DNA of 62,277 bases from Candidatus Sabulitectum sp. Lineage in GTDB: Bacteria > Fermentibacterota > Fermentibacteria > Fermentibacterales > JCC-6. The translations under genes and the position numbers were made by a program. Positions 35,883 to 44,679 of the stretch are shown piece after piece. The first letter of the stretch is position 1. Each line of letters begins with the position of its first letter. Where the stretch lies: NCBI GenBank assembly GCA_029938555.1, contig JAOZUR010000010.1, forward strand, positions 1-62,277, read 5' to 3'. The notes under the pieces are model-generated. The model was not told the origin of the DNA. It made no database searches and worked only from the letters and a program-made list of their open reading frames with translations.

Positions 35883-38232
35883 TAATCACTTCTCCTTCAG
35901 CTAAGGCCATGAGCGTCACAAGATGTCCGTCATGGTCCGTAGCAAAAATGCTTTTTCTTACTATTGTTTTCCACTTCACGCCAGCAGCCTCCAGGATTCT
36001 GTCCGGCCTAGAAGTTCCCTTCCGTGGATCTGAAACAATATTAACTCTATTAGTATCCTCAACTGACACAGATATAACCAACTGGTTCAGTCCTAAATAT
36101 TCAATCAATTTTTCGGTACAATCAACTCCATCAATAATATACTCTGCTGCGACTGTTAAAGAACCGGGAGATTTATACTTCCCTGAAATCTTTTTCGCCG
36201 CTGTTATCTCAAATCCTGTAGGTATTACATTCCTGATAGAATTCAGTACCTGATCAAGTTTTACAGATTTCATTAACTGAAAATCAAGATACTCACTTTC
36301 ACTACCCATCCCCAATGGAATAGGTTGCGAGAAAACAAGCTTCATTCTTCTGGCAAAACCTGTACTGTAATATACTGGAAGTTCAGTTCTTCTGAGTATT
36401 CTTGTCCACATTCGCACCATGTCAAGATGAGAAGTAAATCTAGAAAGCCCAGTTTTAGAGTACCGTAATCGAATTCTTTCAACAGGCAGTGCTGTTGATA
36501 ATACAGCAGTTTCATTGGTTGTAGAAACAGACTGAGGAAAAGGCAGAACCACTCCGTCACATCCCCCACAATGGCTACAGCCAGCTTCTCGGCAGTCAAG
36601 AAGAATTTCTTCCAAAGCAGATCGTTCGTATTCTTTCTTTAACCATTGCTTTTTTATACCTGTATCGACAAAATCCCATGGAAGTGCATCTTCAGGTGAA
36701 AAATCAGGAACCGCGGTTAGCAAATCTTCCCAGACATCCCAACGAAATTGATCACTCCAACCATCAAAAACAGCTCCTTTAAGATAAGCTTGTTCAAGAA
36801 TATCCTGCGATTCAATATCACCCTTACAAAGAAAATGCTCTACAATTGATACTCTTGGATCGTTCCAAGCTACTTTTGCTTTTAAACAAGAACTTCTTAC
36901 AAGTTGAATTTTACGCCACAATTCTTTGTAATCAGACTGATTACACCACTGAAAAGGCGTATGAGGTTTAGGAACAAAAGGAGACAAAGCTGCGGTTACA
37001 GTTCTCTTTCGACCCATTATTTTCGCTATAGAATCTGCAAGATTCGCTATTGCAACAATATCCTCATCTGTTTCCCCTGGAAGCCCCACCATAAAATAAA
37101 GTTTCACACCTCGTGCACCCATTTTAGAAGCGGTTTCAGCTGCTTTAATAATTTCATCATGCGAAAGAGGTTTATTAATTATCCTTCTCATTCGTTCACT
37201 ACCAGCTTCAGGGGCCATTGTAAGGCTACCCTTAAAGAATTTCCTATTACTCACACTTGGAAGTGTATCCGGCCTGAGAGAGGGTTGAGATATTCTAAGA
37301 TGCATAGATTCCTCTAGCTGAGAAAAACCTTTCAAAAGAGAATTTATTCTGGAGTAATCACTAAAAGAAAGAGTAAGCACTCCAGCCTGCTCCCAGCCTG
37401 TGCTGTGAACAGCCCCAGAAATGATCTTAAATATATCTTCCGGTGACCTTTCTCGAACAGGCCTTGATAGCTGCGAAGCCTGACAGAACCTGCAACCACG
37501 GGTGCATCCCCTAGATATTTCCACCACAGCTCTATCATGTGATACTGTTGCCATGGGAACAATTTGCTCCACTGGGGCGTCATCAATATCCAGTTCCTTT
37601 ACAGTAGCCCAGCGAACAGTTTCTCCATTATGATACTTAGGAACCAAGACAGAAGGAAGAGCTGAGGCCTTCTTGAGTTTTTCGTTTTTATCCAAGTCCG
37701 AAGACAGAATATCCATTAAAGGTCTAAGACCTGCTTCAGCTTCTCCCATGAAAAACACATCAATAAACGGCATAAGAGGCACAGGATTTGCCAATCCACC
37801 TCCGCCTGCAAGAATGATCGGATCAGAAGCTTTCCGTTTTTCTGAACGGATTTCAAGTCTCATAAGATTCAAAAGACACAAAACATTGGTGTACAGAATT
37901 TCTGTAGATATTCCAAAACCCACTACATCACTCTGATACACCGGATCTCCTGCTTCCAGATCTACCCAGTTTAAATTCTGTTCTTTCATCAATTTATACA
38001 TATCAGCAGCTGGGAAAAAAGCCCGCCGTACTGAATATTTATTCTCTTTCAACAAAAGATGACGGACAACCTGCAGACCAAAATTGGAAGCCCCAAGTTC
38101 ATAAGTATCTGGATAAACAAGTGTTACCCGATAACCAGCCTTTTGTAAAGCTGCATTATACTCGAAACCTATATACTGCTGTGGTCGCTCTATATCACCT
38201 AAAACATCAAGTAGACTTCTTTCTAACTCCAG
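35872..38232 (-). CDS. Radical SAM protein fused to DUF2344, apparent CTG start
   Basis: A 786-residue iron-sulfur enzyme of unknown reaction, of the type usually encoded next to rng. The N-terminus (ERPQQYIGFEYNAALQKAGY, VYPDTYELGASNFG) and B12-like region lead to the radical SAM core with the cluster motif VEISRGCTRGCRFCQAS near residue 250 and KLYFMVGLPGETDED. A CDGC-type cysteine pair CSHCGGC follows, then the DUF2344 domain from about residue 580 (RIRLRYSKTGLSRFTSHLDM). The homologous N-terminus extends upstream of every ATG, GTG or TTG; between the in-frame stop at 38257-38259 and that region the only codon with a ribosome site is CTG 38232, seven bases after AGGAGG. The start overlaps the upstream gene by 10 bases. 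Confidence 0.85.
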   Translation of the reverse strand: MELERSLLDVLGDIERPQQYIGFEYNAALQKAGYRVTLVYPDTYELGASNFGLQVVRHLLLKENKYSVRRAFFPAADMYKLMKEQNLNWVDLEAGDPVYQSDVVGFGISTEILYTNVLCLLNLMRLEIRSEKRKASDPIILAGGGGLANPVPLMPFIDVFFMGEAEAGLRPLMDILSSDLDKNEKLKKASALPSVLVPKYHNGETVRWATVKELDIDDAPVEQIVPMATVSHDRAVVEISRGCTRGCRFCQASQLSRPVRERSPEDIFKIISGAVHSTGWEQAGVLTLSFSDYSRINSLLKGFSQLEESMHLRISQPSLRPDTLPSVSNRKFFKGSLTMAPEAGSERMRRIINKPLSHDEIIKAAETASKMGARGVKLYFMVGLPGETDEDIVAIANLADSIAKIMGRKRTVTAALSPFVPKPHTPFQWCNQSDYKELWRKIQLVRSSCLKAKVAWNDPRVSIVEHFLCKGDIESQDILEQAYLKGAVFDGWSDQFRWDVWEDLLTAVPDFSPEDALPWDFVDTGIKKQWLKKEYERSALEEILLDCREAGCSHCGGCDGVVLPFPQSVSTTNETAVLSTALPVERIRLRYSKTGLSRFTSHLDMVRMWTRILRRTELPVYYSTGFARRMKLVFSQPIPLGMGSESEYLDFQLMKSVKLDQVLNSIRNVIPTGFEITAAKKISGKYKSPGSLTVAAEYIIDGVDCTEKLIEYLGLNQLVISVSVEDTNRVNIVSDPRKGTSRPDRILEAAGVKWKTIVRKSIFATDHDGHLVTLMALAEGEVINEG

Positions 38233-38732
38233 AAAAAGACCTCCTGAGAAATCGGATTACTGAACAGTCCAGAAGACCTGGATTTGCTTACTGCAAGATC
38301 AAGTGCCATCTTTTTAACAAGTGCTTCATCTGTATCAATTAAATAACCCATTCTCCACAAAACACTGTGACTCAAAGACAACACTGGAAATTCTCTGCGT
38401 TTCAGCAGTTCAGTCCAGTTATCACTAATACTGTCTACAAAATCCTTAACCACAATACCAACCCACTGCAACTCTGTATCTTCTTCAGGAAAAGAAATTT
38501 CTTCCCCTGCAAACATCCATGACTGTTTATTTGGATTAACAATATCAGAAAAATGCTTTACAACATTAGAAACAGTATCAATTCCCCCTTCAATAACTTC
38601 AAAATCCCAGAGGTCATACCTTTGAATTTTAAGAGGTGGTAACTGTAAACGCATGGCTTTAATTGCATTAAGTGCAGTTATAGCCTGTGGGTCTGGGGTA
38701 TTTAATTTTACCGCAATCTGAAGGCTATCCAT
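38223..38732 (-). CDS. Conserved hypothetical protein between purQ and the radical SAM gene
   Basis: A 169-residue soluble protein I do not recognise. It starts MDSLQIAVKLNTPDPQAI and has a probable alpha/beta fold; notable pieces are LKIQRYDLWDFEVIEGG, SWMFAGEEISFPEED and LSLSHSVLWRMGYLIDTDEA. No cysteines, signal peptide or membrane segment. Start ATG 38732 lies inside the last codons of purQ (8-base overlap) with GGAG eight bases ahead, and its own 3' end contains the AGGAGG that drives the CTG start of the radical SAM gene, so it is locked between the two genes. A role tied to either partner is possible but not shown. Confidence 0.72.
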   Translation of the reverse strand: MDSLQIAVKLNTPDPQAITALNAIKAMRLQLPPLKIQRYDLWDFEVIEGGIDTVSNVVKHFSDIVNPNKQSWMFAGEEISFPEEDTELQWVGIVVKDFVDSISDNWTELLKRREFPVLSLSHSVLWRMGYLIDTDEALVKKMALDLAVSKSRSSGLFSNPISQEVFFWS

Positions 38733-39546
38733 TATTTTCTCCAAGGTACTTTGCAAGACTTTTAAAAACAACAGCCCCAGGCCCTGGTTTTTCTTCAAGA
38801 TCTTTTAATGATGCATTTCTTCGTAACTCTCCCCATGGACCTTTAATCCCAGGTGGAACCTGCCATAAATGAAAACAACGCTCAGGGTGAGGCATAATAG
38901 CAAGTACATTACCTTCCGGATTCATAAGAGCTGCTATATCAAGAATTGACCCATTAGGATTCTCAGGCCAACCTTCTGCTGCTTCTCCGTTAACTCCACA
39001 GTAAACAAGGCCAATATTGCTTTTCACCTTATCTAAATCATCTTCTCGAAAAACAAATCTGCCTTCTGCATGAGCAATTGGTACTGGAATCGCTTCCTGT
39101 CCCAGAGCACAAAGCCATGGAGACTTTTCTCTGGCTTCATCGGTTGATTTCAAATAAACCCAATCAGAAAGATAACCACTTCGTCCAGGAGACAAATTAC
39201 TGGCAAGAGCACCCTGTATAGCCCCTGGTTTCCAACCTGGTACTAGACCACTCTCAACCAGTACCTGAGCTCCATTACAAATGCCAAGTATTGGTTTGCC
39301 ATTAACGGCTTCCTGAAAAATTAAATCCATAATGCTCTCACCGGCTGCAACAACACCTGCTCTTATTCTATCCTGGAAAGAAAACCCACCTGGAAGTATA
39401 TATGCATCAGCTCTACTGTCTGAGAGTTTTTCTATTTCATTCCAATTATATATGCGAGTATCAATACCGGATTTTCTTAAAACTCTGGCAGTCTCAAACT
39501 CACAATTGGAACCTGGAAATCTTATCACCGCAGCTGTAGACATCAA
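38725..39546 (-). CDS. purQ: Phosphoribosylformylglycinamidine synthase, glutaminase subunit PurQ
   Basis: Class I glutamine amidotransferase that feeds ammonia to PurL in purine step 4. In 273 residues: AVIRFPGSNCEFETARVL at the N-terminus, oxyanion/ILPGGFSFQDRIRAG, nucleophile Cys in ILGICNGAQVLVESG near residue 97, and the His/Glu of the triad in IMPHPERCFH near 235. It is about 45 residues longer than the common PurQ, mostly in the region before the His-Glu motif and at the C-terminus, as in the longer class II-like forms. The start overlaps purL by 4 bases (ATGA). Confidence 0.95.
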   Translation of the reverse strand: MMSTAAVIRFPGSNCEFETARVLRKSGIDTRIYNWNEIEKLSDSRADAYILPGGFSFQDRIRAGVVAAGESIMDLIFQEAVNGKPILGICNGAQVLVESGLVPGWKPGAIQGALASNLSPGRSGYLSDWVYLKSTDEAREKSPWLCALGQEAIPVPIAHAEGRFVFREDDLDKVKSNIGLVYCGVNGEAAEGWPENPNGSILDIAALMNPEGNVLAIMPHPERCFHLWQVPPGIKGPWGELRRNASLKDLEEKPGPGAVVFKSLAKYLGENNG

Positions 39547-41822
39547 ACACCCTCCTCACGCCATACAATAGAAGCAAGCTTATCCGACCATTCTTTCCTT
39601 AACGCTTCCAGATTTACAAACCATCCATTGCCTGATACGGAAGACTTGTTACACACTTTCCCTGCAACAGAAACAAACTCAGGAAGAGTAATATCCTCGA
39701 TAAAACGACCATCTACTTCCATTAAATATCCTGGAGTTTCGGAAAATAGCGTTACAGGATTTGAATCTAATGAGAACTCAATACCCAATTTCCCACTGGC
39801 CAAAGCCATTTCTGCACCGGCCACTGCAAGTCCACCAATGCTTATGTCATGGACAGAGAATGCCTTTCCATCATGAATTGTACTAAGAACCCAGTCTGCC
39901 ATTTTTTTCTCAAGAGCACCTTTAAAAACAGGAACAGTTCCCCCATGATGGTTTAAGCATGTCCGATAAAAAATACTACCACCAAGCTCATCCTTTCGTG
40001 TACCAATTAAAAGAATAAGATTACCTTCTTTTCTAAGAACAATATCTGTAGCCTTTCGGTGGTCATGTATCTTTCCGAAAACTGCAACAATAGGCGAAGG
40101 CGGAATTGCTTTGCCACCGATTGACTGATTGTAGAAGCTAACATTTCCTGATACTATTGGTAACGGAAAATCTCCACCACTAAATCCGAGTGTATTACAA
40201 CCTTCAGAGATTCCTGCAACAGCCTGTTTGAACTGCCAAAATGCCTTAGGGTCTTCCGGGTTTCCAAAATTCAGGCAATCAGTGGCACAAATGGGTGTTG
40301 CACCTGTAGCAACCACATTCCTTACTGCTTCACCAACAGCATGAGCCCCACCGAGGAATGGATCAAGTTCACCATACCATGGATTACCATCTCCGCTAAC
40401 AGCAAGTCCTACACGGGAGCCTTCAATGGGAACAGAAACACATGAATCAGCTTCTCCAGGCCGCAAACGGGTGACTCCTTGTACTTCTGAGTCATAATAA
40501 GACCATATGTGCTCGCGACTGCAACCTGAGACGGAAGTAAGAATTTTCACAAGATCAACGGAAGGATTGCATGGTCTGGAATCAGGTTCCACTATTTCGT
40601 TTTCAATAGGAAGTTCTTCCCGTTCATAAACAACACCTTCGGTAATGTAATTAATTGGCGTCTCGGCTGCATTTTCGCCTCTGCATACAACATTATACAT
40701 AGGCTTGGAAGTAAATTTTCCAATAACAGCAGCTCTGCAATTAGGAAATAGTCTAGGTAATTCAAATTTTTCATTATATATGTTTAGAACATCATCAATT
40801 ACAGTGGCCGGCACAGCAAGCCCATATCGTTCCTGAGTTTCACTGCATGCAATCACCTCTGGTGGAAGATTCTTGACAGATACAGGTACTGCATCAAGAT
40901 CCACATCAATTCCCAACCCTCCATGGGCCGCAAGCTCACTGGTAACACAGGCTATGCCTCCAGCACCAAGGTCTTTAAATCCGAATTCTACTTCTTTTTC
41001 AAAAAGCATATCAAGAACTGCCTGATTGGCTTCTGATAACACCCTTTTCAAAAATGGATCAGCCACTTGAACTGATCCCATACCCAACTCTCCATCAAGA
41101 TCAGCGCTTGCAAAAGTGGCGCCTCCAAAACCGGTACTATCTGTTGGTTTTCCTGTGAGGATCAAAACATAAGGTTCCTTATGGGCCTGCTCCGGAACAA
41201 AACTATGAACAATTCTGTCGTGTGGAACAACACCAAATGCCACCACATTCACAAGACAATTGTCATCATATCCTGGGTGAAATTCAGTATCACCACCCAT
41301 ATTGGGAACTCCAAGAGCATTTCCATACTTCCAGATACCCTCTACAACTCCCCTAACAATGCCTCGTGTAGTTTCGCCCTTCTTTCCCTGAGGGTCTCCA
41401 AAGCGAAGAAGATCCATGGAACCTGTTACCCTAGCACCCATACAGTAAACATCCCTGACAATACCGCCAATGCCAGTTGCCGCCCCTTCAACCGGTAAAA
41501 CCTGCGATGGATGATTATGACTTTCATGAGCCACAACCAAATCCCATTCTTTACCGTCCTGATGGCAAAAACTTACAACACCTGCATCTTCTCCAGGTCC
41601 AATTACAACACCTGGCGAATCTGTTGGAAGGGTCTTCAAAACAGATTTTGAACTTTTATATGAACAATGCTCACTCCACATGGTATCAAACAGATGAAAC
41701 TCAAGCGGTGTGGGCAGTCTATCCACATAACCAGCCAGCTTATCTGCCTCATCAGCAGTCATCGCTAACCCCCGTTTTGAAATCTCTTTCTTCAGCTCTT
41801 CTCTATCTGGTCTTTTTGACAT
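39543..41822 (-). CDS. purL: Phosphoribosylformylglycinamidine synthase subunit PurL
   Basis: ATP-dependent synthetase of purine step 4 (FGAR plus glutamine-derived ammonia to FGAM). The 759 residues match the small, multi-subunit PurL rather than the 1300-residue fused enzyme. Motifs: MWSEHCSYKSSK near residue 48, VVAHESHNHPSQVLPVEGAA near 92, GGDTEFHPGYDDN near 178, and FKDLGAGGIACVTSELA near 285; two tandem AIRS-like halves are visible. Small PurL usually needs PurS to bind PurQ; no purS is in the window. It follows the GAF gene by 25 bases and overlaps purQ by 4. Confidence 0.96.
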   Translation of the reverse strand: MSKRPDREELKKEISKRGLAMTADEADKLAGYVDRLPTPLEFHLFDTMWSEHCSYKSSKSVLKTLPTDSPGVVIGPGEDAGVVSFCHQDGKEWDLVVAHESHNHPSQVLPVEGAATGIGGIVRDVYCMGARVTGSMDLLRFGDPQGKKGETTRGIVRGVVEGIWKYGNALGVPNMGGDTEFHPGYDDNCLVNVVAFGVVPHDRIVHSFVPEQAHKEPYVLILTGKPTDSTGFGGATFASADLDGELGMGSVQVADPFLKRVLSEANQAVLDMLFEKEVEFGFKDLGAGGIACVTSELAAHGGLGIDVDLDAVPVSVKNLPPEVIACSETQERYGLAVPATVIDDVLNIYNEKFELPRLFPNCRAAVIGKFTSKPMYNVVCRGENAAETPINYITEGVVYEREELPIENEIVEPDSRPCNPSVDLVKILTSVSGCSREHIWSYYDSEVQGVTRLRPGEADSCVSVPIEGSRVGLAVSGDGNPWYGELDPFLGGAHAVGEAVRNVVATGATPICATDCLNFGNPEDPKAFWQFKQAVAGISEGCNTLGFSGGDFPLPIVSGNVSFYNQSIGGKAIPPSPIVAVFGKIHDHRKATDIVLRKEGNLILLIGTRKDELGGSIFYRTCLNHHGGTVPVFKGALEKKMADWVLSTIHDGKAFSVHDISIGGLAVAGAEMALASGKLGIEFSLDSNPVTLFSETPGYLMEVDGRFIEDITLPEFVSVAGKVCNKSSVSGNGWFVNLEALRKEWSDKLASIVWREEGV

Positions 41823-41847
41823 AATACCTTCCTGTTCTTAATTCTGG

Positions 41848-43011
41848 CTATGTCTCATAATAACCTTCAAATTCTTTTGTTTCTTCCTGTTCTAATTTTT
41901 TAAGCAATTCATGGGTTTCATATCTCGATCCACCATTAACTTCAATACATTTCATGTGTACGGAACCCATGAGCGTACCGTTATTCAAAGTAAGCTGAGG
42001 TATTTCCCCTCCAAGTTTTCCCATAACCCAGTTCATACCTTCACTATCTGTTCCCGGCAGTAGAAGAAGAATTCTACTTATGGTTAATCTTAATCCAATA
42101 TCAATGTTCCGTAAGGATGAATGAATATACTCGCTAGCGACTTTCATAATATCTTTTGTATCATTATGCTTTTCATTCTCAGCAAACTTAAAATTAAGCT
42201 CTATAATCGCAAGATTACTTCCAAATCTTTCCACCCGTTCGAGCTCGTTATCAAGAACAAACTCAAGAGAATGTTTCCCCAAAAAACCAGTGTCAGGATC
42301 AAGAGTTGATGACCTGGCCAGTCGTTCAAGTTTTCTAACATTCTCAAGAGCAGCTGCACCAACCGCAGCAAGAGCCCGCAGAGTTTCCACCCGGAGAACT
42401 GAAGGTCCCTCAAAATCCCCTGCGGTAATAATACCGTACAGAATTCCCTCCACAAGCATTGGAGCAGCGTAATCAGGCTTAAAACCTGGAATATCACTCA
42501 TTATCATATTTCTACGGACCAGCACGCTCTCGTTTTCCAGATCCCCTCGAAACAACAGTCTACCTGTTTCCGCAGCCAGTCCAACAAAACCTTCACCAAG
42601 CCCTAAATTTATCTGTTCTTCTGGTTTATCTGTGAAACCGGACGAGCTTGCTAGGCACAGTCGGGCACCGGTTCTATCTGCAAGAAAAATAGATGTTTCT
42701 TCAGCTTTTAATAAACTTTGAGTTGCTCTGTTCAAAGATTTTACTACCTCGTCACTGTCTTTGCAAGTAAGTACTTTTTTTACAAGATCAGGAAAAAGTT
42801 TAATAAGATCACTTCCCCTTAACTGACCTTTCTCCAATCCCTGCACAGTGAGGCTTAATTTTGCAAGCTCGGTTGTAGCTCTTCTGGCAGCTCCCGTAAG
42901 AATTTTTGCCTCATCTGAAGTTGCAACTTCCTTTTTCCGCATAAGATTCTGAAAAATGAGAAAAACTGTGGCAGCGCCAAGTACAATACCTGTAACTAAT
43001 CCAATGAACAT
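41848..43011 (-). CDS. Membrane-anchored GAF-domain protein with degenerate GGDEF-like C-terminus
   Basis: A 387-residue signalling-type protein. One N-terminal transmembrane helix (MFIGLVTGIVLGAATVFLIF) is followed by a helical linker, a GAF domain (about residues 80-215; ETSIFLADRTGARLCLASSSG, LGLGEGFVGLAAETGRLLF) and a C-terminal domain that starts like a diguanylate cyclase (LDPDTGFLGKHSLEFVLDNELERVERFGSNLAI) but has no GGDEF or RxxD motif. It is therefore unlikely to make cyclic-di-GMP; a sensor or regulatory partner is more likely. Located between purB and purL, which is an unusual place for a signalling gene. Confidence 0.78.
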   Translation of the reverse strand: MFIGLVTGIVLGAATVFLIFQNLMRKKEVATSDEAKILTGAARRATTELAKLSLTVQGLEKGQLRGSDLIKLFPDLVKKVLTCKDSDEVVKSLNRATQSLLKAEETSIFLADRTGARLCLASSSGFTDKPEEQINLGLGEGFVGLAAETGRLLFRGDLENESVLVRRNMIMSDIPGFKPDYAAPMLVEGILYGIITAGDFEGPSVLRVETLRALAAVGAAALENVRKLERLARSSTLDPDTGFLGKHSLEFVLDNELERVERFGSNLAIIELNFKFAENEKHNDTKDIMKVASEYIHSSLRNIDIGLRLTISRILLLLPGTDSEGMNWVMGKLGGEIPQLTLNNGTLMGSVHMKCIEVNGGSRYETHELLKKLEQEETKEFEGYYET

Positions 43012-43038
43012 AATTCTCCCTTCCAGTCAACTAGGTTA

Positions 43039-44334
43039 TTAGTTTAAGCCCAATCTACCTAAAATATAAGATTCATTTCGAAGATGATTATCAATGGTAC
43101 AGATACGACTCAGTTCCTGTTCAGGAACAACCCTTGTAATTTCGCCCTGCGAAAGAGCAGCGGCAGCAAATGATTCGCCATGTTCCATTGCATGCATTGC
43201 AATTTTTTGAACAAGGGCATAAGACTCTTCCCGTGTCAAACCATTTTTAGACATAGCCAGCATTATTCCCTGGGAGAAGTATCTGTCACCAGCTTTTTCT
43301 ACATTTTCTGCAACAGCATCTTTCATAATTCGTAAACCGGATGCTAGGTCTGCAGCTTTTTGAAGACCATAAAGAGTTACACCACAAGCATCTGGGAAAA
43401 TAAAACGTTCAGCTGCTGAATGGCTGATATCTCTTTCATGCCACAAAGCTGTATTTTCTAATCCGACCTGCAGATAACCACGAAGAAGACGGGCGAGACC
43501 ACACAATCGTTCGCCTACAATTGGATTTCTTTTATGAGGCATGGCGCTGGAGCCCTTTTGTCCTTTGCCGAATCTTTCTTCAACTTCGCCAACTTCCGTT
43601 CTCTGAAGATGTCTGCATTCAGTTGCAAATCTTTCCATAGCACCACCAATGGCTGCTAGAGCATAAAGAAATTCCGCGTGACGGTCTCTTGCCACCACCT
43701 GAGTGGGAACCTCTTCCACCGAAAGTCCGAGTTTTTCACAAACAAACTCTTCAACTGAAGGATCTAGGTATGCATAAGTACCAACAGCCCCTGAAATAGT
43801 ACCTACACAAGAAGAAGCCAGACTATTCTCAAGCCTTTTTAAGCACCTAAGATACTCAGAATAATGGCCTGCAAACTTTAGTGCCATAGTTGTTGGTTCC
43901 GCATTCATACCATGAGTTCTACCCATACAGACAATGCCTTTTGACCTTTGTACTAAACCCTTAAGAGCTTCCCCATAAGTAACAAGGGCTTGCTTGATCA
44001 AAACACCAGAGTCTCTGATCTGCATTGCAACGCATGTATCCAGAATGTCACTGGAAGTCATTCCGTAATGAATGAATCGACTTTCCAGACCAAGAGATTC
44101 GGAAACTGAAGTAAGGAAAGCAATCACATCATGTCTGGTAACAGCTTCTATTTCATTAACTCTTTGAGTATCAAAAGAAGCATTTTTTTTGATCTTTTCA
44201 AAATCCTCCACAGGAACCAGACCGGCTATGGTTCTGGCTTCAACTGCGAGAATTTCAATTTCTAACCATCTGGAATATCTGGCTTCAGTTGTCCATATCT
44301 GGGTCATTTCTGGAATTGCATATCTCTCTATCAT
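43039..44334 (-). CDS. purB: Adenylosuccinate lyase
   Basis: Catalyses two fumarate eliminations in purine synthesis: SAICAR to AICAR and adenylosuccinate to AMP. The 431-residue chain belongs to the fumarase/aspartase superfamily: RHDVIAFLTSVSE and HYGMTSSDILDTC near residues 64-90, MGRTHGMNAEPTTMALK near 135, and the signature GSSAMPHKRNPIVGERL near 255 with the catalytic serine. Start ATG 44334 follows TCAGGAGCTAAA; a longer in-frame start adds an atypical N-terminus. It begins 13 bases after the SH3 lipoprotein gene. Confidence 0.97.
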   Translation of the reverse strand: MIERYAIPEMTQIWTTEARYSRWLEIEILAVEARTIAGLVPVEDFEKIKKNASFDTQRVNEIEAVTRHDVIAFLTSVSESLGLESRFIHYGMTSSDILDTCVAMQIRDSGVLIKQALVTYGEALKGLVQRSKGIVCMGRTHGMNAEPTTMALKFAGHYSEYLRCLKRLENSLASSCVGTISGAVGTYAYLDPSVEEFVCEKLGLSVEEVPTQVVARDRHAEFLYALAAIGGAMERFATECRHLQRTEVGEVEERFGKGQKGSSAMPHKRNPIVGERLCGLARLLRGYLQVGLENTALWHERDISHSAAERFIFPDACGVTLYGLQKAADLASGLRIMKDAVAENVEKAGDRYFSQGIMLAMSKNGLTREESYALVQKIAMHAMEHGESFAAAALSQGEITRVVPEQELSRICTIDNHLRNESYILGRLGLN

Positions 44335-44347
44335 TTTAGCTCCTGAA

Positions 44348-44671
44348 CTAGTGGGGTAAAACCGCACCTGTAGTTAACCCGGCATAAATCCAGGCAAAAA
44401 GTGATTTATCGGGAATGTATACTTTGTACCAGTCAGTTGCCTCACCGGTTACCAATAAACTATCTCCGGAAAATACAGATCCCACAATTGCATACTGTGT
44501 TCCTGGGCCTTGTCTTAAATTTACATTTCTTCCTGCGACATAAACAGTCTGAAACGGATTTGAATTTGTTGCCGGTGATAAAACACTGGATTCTGCCCCC
44601 TGGGTGACAAGCGTGTTTCCACACCCGGAAATCAGCACAATAATTATTAAACTAAACAAAAAATATTTCAT
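44348..44671 (-). CDS. Small SH3-domain lipoprotein
   Basis: A 107-residue exported lipoprotein: MKYFLFSLIIIVLISGCGN with lipobox Cys17, a short Ser/Thr/Asn-rich linker, and one bacterial SH3 (SH3b) domain (VAGRNVNLRQGPGTQYAIVGSV ... WYKVYIPDKSLFAWIYAG). SH3b domains usually bind peptidoglycan peptides. Start ATG 44671 has GAGAGGGTTA before it. Located between ispH-ubiA and purB in the long operon. Confidence 0.85.
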   Translation of the reverse strand: MKYFLFSLIIIVLISGCGNTLVTQGAESSVLSPATNSNPFQTVYVAGRNVNLRQGPGTQYAIVGSVFSGDSLLVTGEATDWYKVYIPDKSLFAWIYAGLTTGAVLPH

Positions 44672-44679
44672 TAACCCTC

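Noticed and set aside
38055..38055. TTG start for the radical SAM gene
   Set aside because: It removes about 59 residues that resemble the conserved N-terminus of the family and has no ribosome binding site.
42121..42309. GGDEF diguanylate cyclase call for the GAF protein
   Set aside because: The domain start looks similar but the GG(D/E)EF loop is absent, so cyclase activity is not claimed.
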